From Sporosarcina cascadiensis (GTDB lineage Bacteria > Bacillota > Bacilli > Bacillales_A > Planococcaceae), in contig NZ_WHVV01000018.1 in assembly GCF_009650995.1 (NCBI RefSeq), forward strand, positions 1 through 55,983: 55,983 bases of DNA, in the 5' to 3' direction. Below, in pieces: positions 42,941 to 52,363 of the stretch. The stretch's first letter is position 1. The number at the start of each line of letters is the position of its first letter. Under the pieces are notes generated by a model. That model worked only from the letters and a program-made list of their open reading frames with translations, was not told the origin of the DNA and searched no databases. Position numbers and translations under genes: made by a program.

Positions 42941-43549
42941 CTAGCGCTTCTTTCGCCAGCTGACAATATTCTTTGGATTAAAATAGCTCAATCCGATAAT
43001 GAAACCAGTGATGAGACCTGCGATGTGCGCGGTTACGTTGATATTCGTACCGACAAACGTCATCACCACACTGATCACAATAATAGGCAGGATCACTTGT
43101 TTCAGTTGCGGAAACACGTGCTTCGTATAATAAACCAGAGCGCCGAATGCACCGAACACGCCGAAAATTGCACCGCTTGCGCCCAGATGTCTGTAATCGG
43201 GTGACTGCAGGAAATACGTAGCAATATCGCCGAACAGACCGGCCAGCATATAAATCGTGATAAACCGGGCCTTTCCTGCGATTTTCTCAAGCTCAGGTCC
43301 AAAAATAAATAAAGAGAACATATTAAACAGTAAATGTGTAAATCCGCCATGCAGGAACATCGGCGTAATCAGGCGCCAATACTCGCCGTTTGCAATCAGG
43401 AAATTATCGCCGATTCCCCATAGCAGAATTTGCCCGCCGATTCCCGGAAGCCATGTCAAAATGAAAATTCCGATATTCAGGGCTAGCAAAAATGTGACGA
43501 CCGGGTAGGCGCGCACATACTGTGAAAAGTTTTCTGTTCGTATAAACAT
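42941..43549 (-). CDS. Rhomboid-family intramembrane serine protease (YdcA-like)
   Basis: 202 residues, six membrane segments. The catalytic serine is in GASGAIFG (about residue 124) and the histidine in VTAHIAGLITGFIIG (about 174); the WRLITPMFLHGGFTHLLFNM segment with its conserved HxxxxHxxxN is intact. It cleaves membrane proteins within the bilayer; substrates unknown. GAGGTGAAACC precedes the ATG at 43549. Divergent from acpS. Confidence 0.92.
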   Translation of the reverse strand: MFIRTENFSQYVRAYPVVTFLLALNIGIFILTWLPGIGGQILLWGIGDNFLIANGEYWRLITPMFLHGGFTHLLFNMFSLFIFGPELEKIAGKARFITIYMLAGLFGDIATYFLQSPDYRHLGASGAIFGVFGAFGALVYYTKHVFPQLKQVILPIIVISVVMTFVGTNINVTAHIAGLITGFIIGLSYFNPKNIVSWRKKR

Positions 43550-43617
43550 GGTTTCACCTCAATCTTCTCTACTGATTATACCTATATTTGACGCTGATGG
43601 GAAAGGAGATGTTCATT

Positions 43618-43986
43618 TTGATACAAGGAATTGGTCTGGATATTGTAGAACTCGAGCGCGTGGCCAGTCTCAACGCCCGCAATGCGAAGTTTAGAGAAAG
43701 AATTTTATCACAAGCGGAACTGGAAATCTATCAACAATTAAAAGGGCATCGCCGGACGGAGTACTTGGCAGGCCGGTTTGCCGCAAAAGAAGCATTTTCT
43801 AAAGCGCGCGGCACAGGCATTGGAAAAGACTGCAGTTTTCTCGACATTGAAATCTTGTCGGAACCGAGCGGCCGCCCTGTGCTCTACTTCAAGCAGCATC
43901 GGGTCAGCGGCTTCGTCAGCATCACGCATACCCGGACGGCTGCTGCAGCGCAAGTAATTCTAATGCAAACTGATGCAAACTCGTAA
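43618..43986 (+). CDS. acpS: Holo-[acyl-carrier-protein] synthase
   Basis: Transfers phosphopantetheine from CoA to acyl carrier protein, activating fatty acid synthesis. 122 residues. Mg-binding residues are in GIGLDIVELERV (Asp8) and FAAKEAFSKA (Glu); the ITHTRTAA segment is a weaker match to the usual ISHT/S motif. AAAGGAG abuts the ATG at 43609 but is nine bases from the TTG at 43618, which gives the expected MIQGIGLDIVE; the TTG is preferred. Confidence 0.94.
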   Translation: MIQGIGLDIVELERVASLNARNAKFRERILSQAELEIYQQLKGHRRTEYLAGRFAAKEAFSKARGTGIGKDCSFLDIEILSEPSGRPVLYFKQHRVSGFVSITHTRTAAAAQVILMQTDANS

Positions 43987-44067
43987 ACTTTAAAACAAGC
44001 TCGCATAATCGCTTCATCCCCTTCATAAGATAAGCTACCCGAATTGATTGGAGAAAGGATGAATTGA

Positions 44068-45096
44068 ATGCGGAAACGATTTCTGTTGGTAATGGTCGCA
44101 GCATTTTTGCTAGTACTGGGGGGATGCGGAAAGCCTTCTAAGGAAGACGTTATGAAGAAGCTCAGCAATAAATGGAATGAAACGAAAGGCTATGAACTAC
44201 AAGCATCAATGGAAATTAAAACAGGTGCAGAACCTCGGGTATATGACGTGGAAGTATGGCACACGAAGCCGGAATTCTACAAGGTCAACGTAACGCAAAC
44301 AGGAAATGAAGATTCACAAATGATCGTGCGCAATGAAGAAGGTGTCTTTGTAATTACGCCGTCACTCGGCAAAACGTATAAATTCCAAAGTGACTGGCCG
44401 GCACAAAACAGCCAGGGATATTTAATCGGTACGTTGGCGGAGGATATCAAAGCGGATAAAGAAGCGGTAATGGAAGAGAAAGACAAAGAATATGTGTTTA
44501 AAACGGCAACGCGTAATAATCATAAGAAATTATTACCTTCTCAGAAAATTCATATTGACAAGAAAACATTGCTCCCGACCAAAGTAACAATCCAAGATGA
44601 AACCGGCGAGGAAAAAATATCCATTAAATTCGCGAAGATTTCATTGGGTGTAGAGCATAAAGTTGCGGATTATGCTGTAGAGATGGAACAGCCTAAAGCG
44701 GAAAATGACCAGGCGGATGCGGACGAAGAGGAAAAGGCAGCAGAAACAGATGACAAAACAGGTTATCAAACGTATTACCCGGCAGTAAATTGGGAAGGCT
44801 CTACTTTATCAGACGAACAAGTCATCACGACGGACAGCGGTCAGCGTATTTTGATGACGTTCAGCGGGGAAAAAGAATTTTTGGTTATTCAGGAGCCGGC
44901 AGAAAAGCCGATGAACCAGCTGGCTGTGTCGGTAGAAGGGGATCCTGTGGATTTAGGCTTTGCGGTAGCTGCATTAACCGATCAGTCGATTCATTGGGAA
45001 ATGAATGGTGTATCATTCTTTGTGGCCTCTGAAACGCTGAGTAAGGAAGAATTGATTACTGTCGCAAATTCGATGACTGCCACGGAAGCAAAATAA
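44068..45096 (+). CDS. YdcC-like lipoprotein, LolA-type fold
   Basis: 342 residues with a lipoprotein signal peptide (lipobox LGGC, cysteine at residue 20), so anchored on the outer face of the membrane. The mature domain resembles LolA/outer membrane lipoprotein-sorting proteins (VEVWHTKPEFYKVNV, FKTATRNNHKKLLPSQKI). An acidic insertion (about residues 215-232) separates it from a C-terminal domain. The counterpart in B. subtilis is ydcC at the same place before alr. AAAGGATG precedes the ATG. Confidence 0.88.
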   Translation: MRKRFLLVMVAAFLLVLGGCGKPSKEDVMKKLSNKWNETKGYELQASMEIKTGAEPRVYDVEVWHTKPEFYKVNVTQTGNEDSQMIVRNEEGVFVITPSLGKTYKFQSDWPAQNSQGYLIGTLAEDIKADKEAVMEEKDKEYVFKTATRNNHKKLLPSQKIHIDKKTLLPTKVTIQDETGEEKISIKFAKISLGVEHKVADYAVEMEQPKAENDQADADEEEKAAETDDKTGYQTYYPAVNWEGSTLSDEQVITTDSGQRILMTFSGEKEFLVIQEPAEKPMNQLAVSVEGDPVDLGFAVAALTDQSIHWEMNGVSFFVASETLSKEELITVANSMTATEAK

Positions 45097-45177
45097 CGAG
45101 CAGCTTTAACAATTGACTTGCTTCTGGTTCAGGATAGATAATTAATCAAACAGTCTATCCCGACGAGGTGAATTAGT

Positions 45178-46293
45178 ATGTATGACAACACGGATTACCG
45201 GCCGACAAGAGCCATAATCAATATAGAGGCAATACAGCATAACGCACAGCAAGTTACATCCTATCTGCCAAATGAAACCAAACTGATCGCAGTTGTAAAA
45301 GCGGATGGTTACGGACATGGTGCAGCAGAAGTTTCATCAGCGGCGCTGGCAGCAGGAGCAGAAATGCTCGCTGTCGCGACGCCTGATGAAGCACTTGCAC
45401 TCAGGAAACAGGTGCCGCATGCCGATATTCTGGTGCTGGGCCCTTCCCCTGTGTCATTTGTAAATGCAGCAGCTGAGCATAACATTACCATCACAGTGAC
45501 AAGCAAAGTATGGGCAGAGCAGGCAGGCGCTTTGCGATTATTCGATAAAAAGTGCAAAGTGCATGTGAAGATTGACAGCGGAATGGGCAGGATCGGCGTA
45601 AGAACGGAGCAGGAGCTGGCCCGTCTGATTGAACTGATCAATCAGTCCGGGAATTTTTCAATCGACGGAGCGTTCACGCATTTTGCGCGGGCGGATGAAA
45701 AAGAAACAGTGCCGACTGATTTACAGTTTAAAAAGTTCATGAAGTTAGTGGATGTTTTTCCAAGGAAGCCGCGTCTCGTTCATGCATCCAATAGTGCGGG
45801 GGCGCTGATTTTTCCTGAGTATTCGTTGGACGCTGTCCGTTTTGGCATCAGTCTCTACGGCATCGCGCCCTCTGCATTAGTAGCCGAAAAAATGCCGTTT
45901 GCGCTGCAAAGAGCGATGACGCTGGAAACGGAACTTTCCTTTGTGAAAAAGCTTCCGGCAGGCGAGGAGATCAGTTATGGCGGAAAATATATTACGTCAG
46001 AAAACGACTGGATCGGTACGTTGCCGATTGGTTATGCGGATGGTTTAAAACGTGCGCTAACAGGGCAAGAAGTATTAGTAGGCGGCAAAAGAGCGCCGAT
46101 TGTGGGCGCGATCTGCATGGATCAGTGTATGGTGAAGCTGCCGCAAAAATTTCCGGAAGGTGAGAAAGTGACTTTGCTCGGTAAACAGGGAGACCAAGAG
46201 ATCACCATGGAAGAATGGGCAGAACGGCTGGGCACCATCCCGTATGAGATAGCCGTAACACTCTCAGAACGCATTCCAAGAGTTTACAAATAA
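45178..46293 (+). CDS. alr: Alanine racemase
   Basis: PLP enzyme that interconverts L- and D-alanine, feeding the ddl step encoded elsewhere in this window. 371 residues. The PLP lysine is Lys41 in AVVKADGYGHGA; the second catalytic residue, a tyrosine, lies in the EISYGGKYIT region; IDSGMGRIGVR and LPIGYADGLKRAL are further signatures. ACGAGGTGAATT precedes the ATG. Followed by the toxin/antitoxin genes as in B. subtilis. Confidence 0.96.
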   Translation: MYDNTDYRPTRAIINIEAIQHNAQQVTSYLPNETKLIAVVKADGYGHGAAEVSSAALAAGAEMLAVATPDEALALRKQVPHADILVLGPSPVSFVNAAAEHNITITVTSKVWAEQAGALRLFDKKCKVHVKIDSGMGRIGVRTEQELARLIELINQSGNFSIDGAFTHFARADEKETVPTDLQFKKFMKLVDVFPRKPRLVHASNSAGALIFPEYSLDAVRFGISLYGIAPSALVAEKMPFALQRAMTLETELSFVKKLPAGEEISYGGKYITSENDWIGTLPIGYADGLKRALTGQEVLVGGKRAPIVGAICMDQCMVKLPQKFPEGEKVTLLGKQGDQEITMEEWAERLGTIPYEIAVTLSERIPRVYK

Positions 46294-46470
46294 AAGACTG
46301 AAAATCATGATAATATTCGAAGCAGCTACCGTTAATTTTCGACAAACTACTGAATAAACTTGTATTTCTTGTCAGAAGAGTTCAAACCATGTCTTTTCAT
46401 ATTAGCAGTTCAATGGTAAGATAGATTTGATATAGAAATAATAGGGATGGGTTTGTCGGAGGTGCTCAAG

Positions 46471-46752
46471 TTGCGTACGAATAAAAACGAAAAAAGAATA
46501 ATAAGTATAGCCTCATCGAGATTGCAACAGCAAAATGAAGACGCAATCTTTCAACGGGAACAGATGCAGGACGATTTCGTTTATATGACAACAGAGAGAC
46601 ATATGGAGAGTGGTGAGGCTTCTTTGTTGCGGGAAGCTATGATCAGAGGCTATGTGGAAATGTCGCAGATCAACCTCAATATAGCGGCAGAATGTTTATA
46701 TGCGGAATTTGAAGCACAGCATACCGTGGAACGTTGCGTCACCGGAGGATGA
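46471..46752 (+). CDS. ndoAI: Antitoxin EndoAI (MazE-like), divergent N-terminus
   Basis: 93 residues. The C-terminal third ([20 protein letters not shown], then TVERCVTGG) matches the EndoA-binding tail of B. subtilis EndoAI. The N-terminal DNA-binding region is unusual: the expected ribbon segment (pattern like VRLPQSLL) is replaced by [13 protein letters not shown], though length and helices (LLREAMIRG) are kept. GGAGGTG sets the TTG at 46471; the ATG at 46447 lies upstream of that site. It neutralises the toxin encoded five bases downstream. Confidence 0.85.
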   Translation: MRTNKNEKRIISIASSRLQQQNEDAIFQREQMQDDFVYMTTERHMESGEASLLREAMIRGYVEMSQINLNIAAECLYAEFEAQHTVERCVTGG

Positions 46753-46756
46753 AAAG

Positions 46757-47107
46757 TTGGCAATTAAACGTGGAGACGTCTTTTTTGCAGATTTGTCACC
46801 TGTAGTCGGTTCTGAACAGGGAGGGACGCGGCCGGTTTTGATCATTCAGAATGATATCGGAAACCGGTTCAGTCCTACAGTAATCGTAGCAGCCATTACT
46901 GCGCAAATACAAAAAGCAAAATTGCCGACACATGTCGAAATTACAGCGGCACGGCATGGATTCGAGCGGGATTCAGTGATCCTGCTCGAACAAGTCCGCA
47001 CGATCGACAAGTCCAGGCTCACAGACAAAATTACACACTTAGATGAAGCGTTAATGAAGCAGGTTGACGAAGCGCTGCAAGTAAGCTTCGGACTCATTAA
47101 ATTTTAG
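46757..47107 (+). CDS. ndoA: Endoribonuclease toxin EndoA (MazF family)
   Basis: 116 residues. Sequence-specific mRNA interferase, cutting at UACAU in B. subtilis. N-terminal [20 protein letters not shown] with the catalytic arginine in [12 protein letters not shown], and the conserved segment [20 protein letters not shown]. Near-identical to other Bacillales EndoA proteins, in contrast to its antitoxin. TTG start at 46757 preceded by GGAGGATG, which includes the antitoxin stop. A terminator at 47173-47205 separates the pair from the rsb operon. Confidence 0.95.
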   Translation: MAIKRGDVFFADLSPVVGSEQGGTRPVLIIQNDIGNRFSPTVIVAAITAQIQKAKLPTHVEITAARHGFERDSVILLEQVRTIDKSRLTDKITHLDEALMKQVDEALQVSFGLIKF

Positions 47108-47172
47108 CATACATATTCTTACTACATTTTTTACACACGCAGACAACGGCAGGATGCATGGCTGCTCACAAG

Positions 47173-47205
47173 AAAACACTATAGCCAAATGGTTATAGTG
47201 TTTTT
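47173..47205 (+). terminator. Terminator after ndoA
   Basis: CACTATAGCC / GGTTATAGTG stem (one G-T pair) with an AAAT loop, followed by TTTTT. Confidence 0.85.
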
Positions 47206-47383
47206 GCATAGATGAATATAGCCCTTTGAAAATGCGCTGCACCGCATAAGACAGACGCTTTGAGGAGGATTTGTATTTTTTACCGCGCAATTCTATTTGT
47301 AAAATAACCGCAAAATACATGTAGTTTACACGAATTTTCGTTACAATAGAGAAGACTGAAGATATAGGGAGGAACAAATAGCC

Positions 47384-48211
47384 ATGAATGAGGTTATGAA
47401 AAAAGGGATATCCGATAATATAGACACCATCACAGGCCGGTGGGTAGAGCAAATGAAAGATAACTCTACTGAACGCTTTTTAGATTTAATGCCGGCAAGT
47501 GTGGTGGATACGACGAGCAGGGAATTCACAAAATTGATGACGTCTAATTTATCTGACCGTGAACAAGTCGATAAAGAACGTTTGGACGAGTTCACGGAGA
47601 AAATTATTCATTTTGGCTGGTCTATCAAATTCATTAACCGGGCAATTGATACGTTTTCATCTGTGGTATATGAATTGTTTTACGAGCAGGGAATTTTATC
47701 AGATGCTAATTTGCGGCAAGGTGTAGGTATTTTCACCCGCTGGATTAATCCTTTGCGTGAAAGTATTATTGAAGAATACTCAACGAAGTGGGAGCGGACA
47801 GACAGCCTGCAGAAAATTGCGTTACAGGAATTGTCGGCTTCTTTGATTCCTGTATTCGACAAAATATCTGTCATGCCGCTGGTCGGAACAATCGATACGG
47901 AACGTGCGAAATTAATCATGGAAAACTTGCTTGAAGGTGTTGTCAAGCAGCGGGCGGAAGTTGTTTTGCTCGATATTACAGGCGTTCCTGTAGTAGACAC
48001 AATGGTTGCACACCATATTATTCAAGCGGCGGATGCAGTTCGTCTGGTTGGCGCTAAATGTATGCTGGTCGGGATCCGTCCTGAAATCGCTCAGACAATT
48101 GTGACACTGGGTATTAACTTGACAGACTTTTCAACAACGAGCACATTGCGACGCGGTATGCAAAAGGCTCTGGAAATGACAGGTCGTTCAATAGTGGAGG
48201 AGGAAGAGTAG
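47384..48211 (+). CDS. rsbR: Stressosome co-antagonist RsbR
   Basis: 275 residues: an N-terminal non-haem globin-like sensor domain (about 1-135), a linker helix, and a C-terminal STAS domain ([20 protein letters not shown], then [19 protein letters not shown] with conserved threonines phosphorylated by RsbT in homologs). With RsbS it builds the cytoplasmic stressosome that holds RsbT until stress. GGGAGGAAC lies upstream of the ATG. First gene of the sigma-B module; only one RsbR paralog is in this window. Confidence 0.95.
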   Translation: MNEVMKKGISDNIDTITGRWVEQMKDNSTERFLDLMPASVVDTTSREFTKLMTSNLSDREQVDKERLDEFTEKIIHFGWSIKFINRAIDTFSSVVYELFYEQGILSDANLRQGVGIFTRWINPLRESIIEEYSTKWERTDSLQKIALQELSASLIPVFDKISVMPLVGTIDTERAKLIMENLLEGVVKQRAEVVLLDITGVPVVDTMVAHHIIQAADAVRLVGAKCMLVGIRPEIAQTIVTLGINLTDFSTTSTLRRGMQKALEMTGRSIVEEEE

Positions 48212-48212
48212 T

Positions 48213-48575
48213 ATGAAGATGCGAATCCCGATTCTGAAATTAAAAGACACATTAATCGTATCCATTCAAGTAGAGCTGGATGATCAGACAGCTCTTCAAT
48301 TCCAGGAAGATTTATTAGATCAATTGCATAAAACTGCTGCACGCGGAGTTGTAATTGACTTGACGCCGATTGATTTCATTGATTCCTTTATTGCCAAAGT
48401 ACTTGGCGACGTAATTCATATGACAAGCTTGATGGGTGCGAAAGTAGTTATCACAGGCATTCAGCCGTCTGTAGCGATTACACTGATTGAACTGGGCATC
48501 CGACTGGCGAATGTAACAACAGCTTTAGACTTAGAAAACGGGCTAGAGAAATTGACTAGAGAATTGGAGGCCTGA
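48213..48575 (+). CDS. rsbS: Stressosome scaffold RsbS
   Basis: 120-residue single STAS domain. The phosphorylated serine is in [12 protein letters not shown] (Ser58). It sequesters the RsbT kinase with RsbR. Starts one base after the rsbR stop with GGAGGAGG inside the rsbR end, so translation is coupled. Confidence 0.95.
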   Translation: MKMRIPILKLKDTLIVSIQVELDDQTALQFQEDLLDQLHKTAARGVVIDLTPIDFIDSFIAKVLGDVIHMTSLMGAKVVITGIQPSVAITLIELGIRLANVTTALDLENGLEKLTRELEA

Positions 48576-48577
48576 CC

Positions 48578-48979
48578 ATGAACCACAGGTCTTCTATAGA
48601 GATCAACACGGAATGGGATATTGTTGCAGCGAGACAACTCGGACGTAACGAAGCAAAAAGTACAGGTTTCGGCACGGTGGACCAGGCGAGGATCACTACC
48701 GCTATCAGTGAGTTGGCGAGAAACATCTATCTTTATGCCGGAAAAGGCAAAATTGAGATTGAGCCGGTACGGGTAGGGCAGCGCGCGGGATTGATCATTA
48801 CTGCGTCAGACGAAGGCCCGGGAATTGCGGATCTGCAGAAAGTCATGGAAGATGGCTTTACTACATCCGGGGGACTGGGTGCGGGCATGCCCGGCGTCAA
48901 GCGTCTAATGGATGACTTTCGTGTTGAAACAGAAGTAGGAACCGGCACTACCATTACAGCGACGAAATGGTTGCACTAG
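48578..48979 (+). CDS. rsbT: Serine/threonine kinase and switch protein RsbT
   Basis: 133 residues, GHKL ATPase fold. N box TTAISELARNIYLYA and G boxes DEGPGIAD and GGLGAGMPGVKRLMDDF are present. It phosphorylates RsbR and RsbS, then leaves the stressosome to activate RsbU. TTGGAGG precedes the ATG, which follows the rsbS stop by two bases. Confidence 0.95.
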   Translation: MNHRSSIEINTEWDIVAARQLGRNEAKSTGFGTVDQARITTAISELARNIYLYAGKGKIEIEPVRVGQRAGLIITASDEGPGIADLQKVMEDGFTTSGGLGAGMPGVKRLMDDFRVETEVGTGTTITATKWLH

Positions 48980-48992
48980 GAGTTGAGGAACA

Positions 48993-49997
48993 TTGCCGCA
49001 GGAGGCTGGGAAACAGTATAAAAAAATGCTGGAGAATTTTCTTCGTTCCCAGGGTGAAGAAGATCTCTACCTGGGCCAGCAGTTCAGCCGCAGTTTCATC
49101 GATAAAAATATTGCGCCTGAAGATGTAATCAGCATTCACAAAAATTCGATTGAAGAATTAATAAAAGAGTTACCATCAGATGTAAGTGTCTCCTTTGATT
49201 TTCTCATAGAAATGATGATTCATTACGGACTGGCTTTGAAAGAACACCAGAGTCTGATCCGCAAACAGGAAGCGATTCAAATGGAAATGGATCTGGCGGT
49301 GAGGATGCAGAATACGCTGCTGCAGACGGCGACTCCTGAGGCAAAGGGGCTGGATATCGGCTGGATATCAAAACCTGCTAAGCAGATGAACGGAGATTAC
49401 GTTTACTTCCTCAATGAATCTACGAATGAAGTGTGCATGGCAGTGGCAGATATTATAGGAAAAGGTATGTCCGCGGCCATGCATATGTCCATGGTTAAGT
49501 TCGGAATGGACAGCCTTCGCTATGAAAAGAGAGATCCTTCAGAAGTCTTGAGTTTTATCAATAAAATGATTGAACAGAGTATTTCAGATTCAATGTTTAT
49601 CTCCATGTTTTACGGCAAGTATCATGCAGATACTGCAACATTCCGTTATTCGTCGGCAGGGCATGAGCCCGCGCTTTATTATAGTGCCGCAGAAAAAAAG
49701 TTCAGTCTGCTTGAAAGCAAGGGCCTGCTGCTTGGAGTGAAACAAGATGCGGTGTACGAAGAACGTGCGGCCCGGCTTGAGGAAAACGATTTTATTGCCA
49801 TCATGACAGATGGAGTAAGTGAAACGAGAACTGAAGAAGGTTTTATTGAAATGGATGTAATTGAAGATTTGCTGCTGGACGTAAAGACAGAGAATGCACA
49901 GACAATGGTCGATTATTTATTTACCGAACTTTCGAAAATGCAAAACTATCAGCTTCGTGATGATTTTACACTAGTCATCTTAAAGAAAACGAAATAA
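48993..49997 (+). CDS. rsbU: PP2C-type phosphatase RsbU
   Basis: 334 residues: an N-terminal helical RsbT-binding domain (about 1-85), a linker (MEMDLAVRMQNTLLQT), then a SpoIIE-like phosphatase domain with metal-binding motifs NGDYVYF, VADIIGKGMSAAMHMSMVKF and FIAIMTDGVSETR. It dephosphorylates RsbV when RsbT binds. TTG start with AGGAGTTGAGG. Ends just before the internal sigma-B promoter. Confidence 0.94.
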   Translation: MPQEAGKQYKKMLENFLRSQGEEDLYLGQQFSRSFIDKNIAPEDVISIHKNSIEELIKELPSDVSVSFDFLIEMMIHYGLALKEHQSLIRKQEAIQMEMDLAVRMQNTLLQTATPEAKGLDIGWISKPAKQMNGDYVYFLNESTNEVCMAVADIIGKGMSAAMHMSMVKFGMDSLRYEKRDPSEVLSFINKMIEQSISDSMFISMFYGKYHADTATFRYSSAGHEPALYYSAAEKKFSLLESKGLLLGVKQDAVYEERAARLEENDFIAIMTDGVSETRTEEGFIEMDVIEDLLLDVKTENAQTMVDYLFTELSKMQNYQLRDDFTLVILKKTK

Positions 49998-49999
49998 AG

Positions 50000-50024
50000 G
50001 TTTAGGTGTTCGAAAAGCGGGTAT
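50000..50024 (+). promoter_or_regulatory. Sigma-B promoter upstream of rsbV
   Basis: GTTTAG (50000-50005), a 13-base spacer and a perfect GGGTAT (50019-50024), located just after rsbU and 74 bases before rsbV. It matches position and sequence of the autoregulatory sigma-B promoter of the B. subtilis operon. Confidence 0.9.
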
Positions 50025-50097
50025 TACACAAGAAGTGTGCAGCAAGTTACGTGGGATGCACATGATAAAAAATAGAGAAACCGATCGGGGTGGCGTA

Positions 50098-50422
50098 ATG
50101 AATTTACAAGTTGAGCAAGTTGACAAGGACTTAGTCCATAATTTTAAAATCATTGGAGAAATAGATATTTATACTGCACCAAAGCTGAAAGAACATTTGG
50201 CGCGATTAGAACAGGCTGAAGGTATGGAAGTCGAGCTGGATTTATCAGAAGTGAATTATATGGACAGCACTGGTCTGGGCGTTTTTGTAGGTTTTTACAA
50301 GGAAATTACTGCGCATAACGGAAAATTAGTGATCAAAGGGCTGAATCAACGCCTCTATCGCTTATTTGAAATTACAGGTCTGAGCGATATTATGCAGATA
50401 GAACAGGTTGAAGGTGGCGAAC

Positions 50423-50439
<17 letters not shown>
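50098..50439 (+). CDS. rsbV: Anti-anti-sigma factor RsbV
   Basis: 113-residue STAS protein. The phosphorylation serine is Ser57 in NYMDSTGLGVF. Unphosphorylated RsbV binds RsbW and frees sigma-B. The frame is open upstream to 50035, but GGGGTGG at 50087-50093 sets the ATG at 50098. First gene behind the sigma-B promoter; overlaps rsbW by 17 bases. Confidence 0.95.
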
Positions 50440-50873
<434 letters not shown>

Positions 50874-50899
<26 letters not shown>

Positions 50900-51659
50900 T
50901 AAAGAAACGAAAGAACAGGTCATTCAATGGATACATGAATACCAGGAAACGAATGACGATCATGCACAGACTGAGCTGGTCCTTCATTATGAACGATTGG
51001 TCCATTCGATTGCCCGGAAATATTCACGCGGTCAATCCCACCATGAAGATATCGTTCAGGCAGGAATGCTTGGCTTATTAGGTGCGATTCGCCGGTACGA
51101 TCCAGAGCAGGGCAGAAGTTTTGAAGCGTTTGCCGTGCCGACGATTATCGGTGAAATTAAACGTTTTCTGCGTGATAAAACATGGGCTGTTCACGTGCCC
51201 AGACGAATCAAAGAACTGGGACCGAAAATAAAAGCGGCAGTTGAAACGTTAACAACGGAATTTCAACGTTCACCGATGGTATATGAAATAGCTGAATATC
51301 TCGATACCGACGAAGAATTGGTCCTAGAAGCAATGGAAATGGGCAGAAGCTATCAAGCATTGTCTATTGACCATACTCTCGATGCGGATTCAGAAGGCGG
51401 AACGATTACACTGCTGGACATCATAGGTGACACGGACGACGGATATGAAAAAACAGATCAGCGGATGCTTGTATTAAATGCATTGAACGTGCTGAGTGAA
51501 CGCGAGCGGCAAATTATCCAGTATACATATATTGACCAGATGAGTCAGAAGGAAGCTGGAGAATTGCTGGATATCTCTCAAATGCACGTTTCACGACTGC
51601 AGCGAAAAGCGATCAAGAAACTTCAGGAAGTAATATTAACAAGTGGTGGTGCAAAGTAG
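50874..51659 (+). CDS. sigB: RNA polymerase sigma factor SigB
   Basis: 261 residues, general stress sigma factor. Region 2 is HHEDIVQAGMLGLLGAIRRY to FEAFAVPTIIGEIKRFLRDK, region 3 SPMVYEIAEYLDTDEEL, region 4 ERERQIIQYTYIDQMSQKEA followed by ISQMHVSRLQRKAIKKL. GGGGAGAAGG precedes the ATG, inside rsbW. At least three matching promoters are found in this window: its own operon, 19230-19254 and 23245-23269. Confidence 0.97.
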
Positions 51660-52255
51660 TGGAAACTTTTGAGAATGAATATGTAGAGGCATATATCTAT
51701 CAACAGTCGAAAAAAGGGAATAAAGATTCTGGGGATGCATACTACATTCATTCAGAAGAAGATTATTTCATTTGTGCAATTGCAGATGGACTTGGGAGCG
51801 GTTCAGATGCAATGGAATCTGCTCAAGTAATCCCGGAAGTCTTAAAAAAGTACCATCATGAATCACCTGACGATTTGTTGCTGCGCTGCAATAAACTAAT
51901 GTTCCATAAGCGCGGCGCGGCGGTCGGTATTGTAAAAGTTTATTTTGCGCAACAAACTTTGGAATATAGTTGTGTCGGCAATATCCGTATATATATTCTG
52001 CAATCAAATGGTCAGATGATTTATCCATTACCAGTCATGGGTTACTTATCGGGACGTCCGCAGTCACTCCGCACTCAGCGTTATCCATACAGCAAGAATG
52101 ACCGATTCTTTTTGCATTCGGACGGTGTCAGCCTGCGAAGTCCGAAGAAATACCTGCAGGAAAATTCTACACCCTATCAATTGTACAAGAAAATCGAAAC
52201 TACAATTGACGATAATGATGACGCGACTTTCATCGCGGCCAGCCTGCTTCATTAA
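51659..52255 (+). CDS. rsbX: Serine phosphatase RsbX (feedback regulator)
   Basis: 198-residue PP2C-type phosphatase that dephosphorylates RsbS and RsbR, resetting the stressosome after stress. Motifs: CAIADGLGSGSDAMESAQVI, KRGAAVGIVKV and FFLHSDGVS. The GTG start shares a base with the sigB stop (TAGTG). A terminator overlaps its 3' end. Last gene of the sigma-B operon. Confidence 0.92.
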   Translation: METFENEYVEAYIYQQSKKGNKDSGDAYYIHSEEDYFICAIADGLGSGSDAMESAQVIPEVLKKYHHESPDDLLLRCNKLMFHKRGAAVGIVKVYFAQQTLEYSCVGNIRIYILQSNGQMIYPLPVMGYLSGRPQSLRTQRYPYSKNDRFFLHSDGVSLRSPKKYLQENSTPYQLYKKIETTIDDNDDATFIAASLLH

Positions 52256-52271
52256 GTTGAGGCGGGTTTTT
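52243..52271 (+). terminator. Terminator of the sigB operon
   Basis: CCTGCTTC / GAGGCGGG stem (two G-T pairs) with an eight-base loop containing the rsbX stop codon, then TTTTT. Confidence 0.75.
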
Positions 52272-52363
52272 ATGTGCGCATTTTGCCGAATTATCCCGAC
52301 CGTTTTAGCGGGAATATACATTGAACCTATGCTATTATATGGAAAGAAGAAAGGGTGGTTGTA

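Noticed and set aside
42713..43204. Plus-strand frame after ydbT with similar heptads
   Set aside because: It runs through the array, a terminator and then antisense to the rhomboid gene; no start signal.
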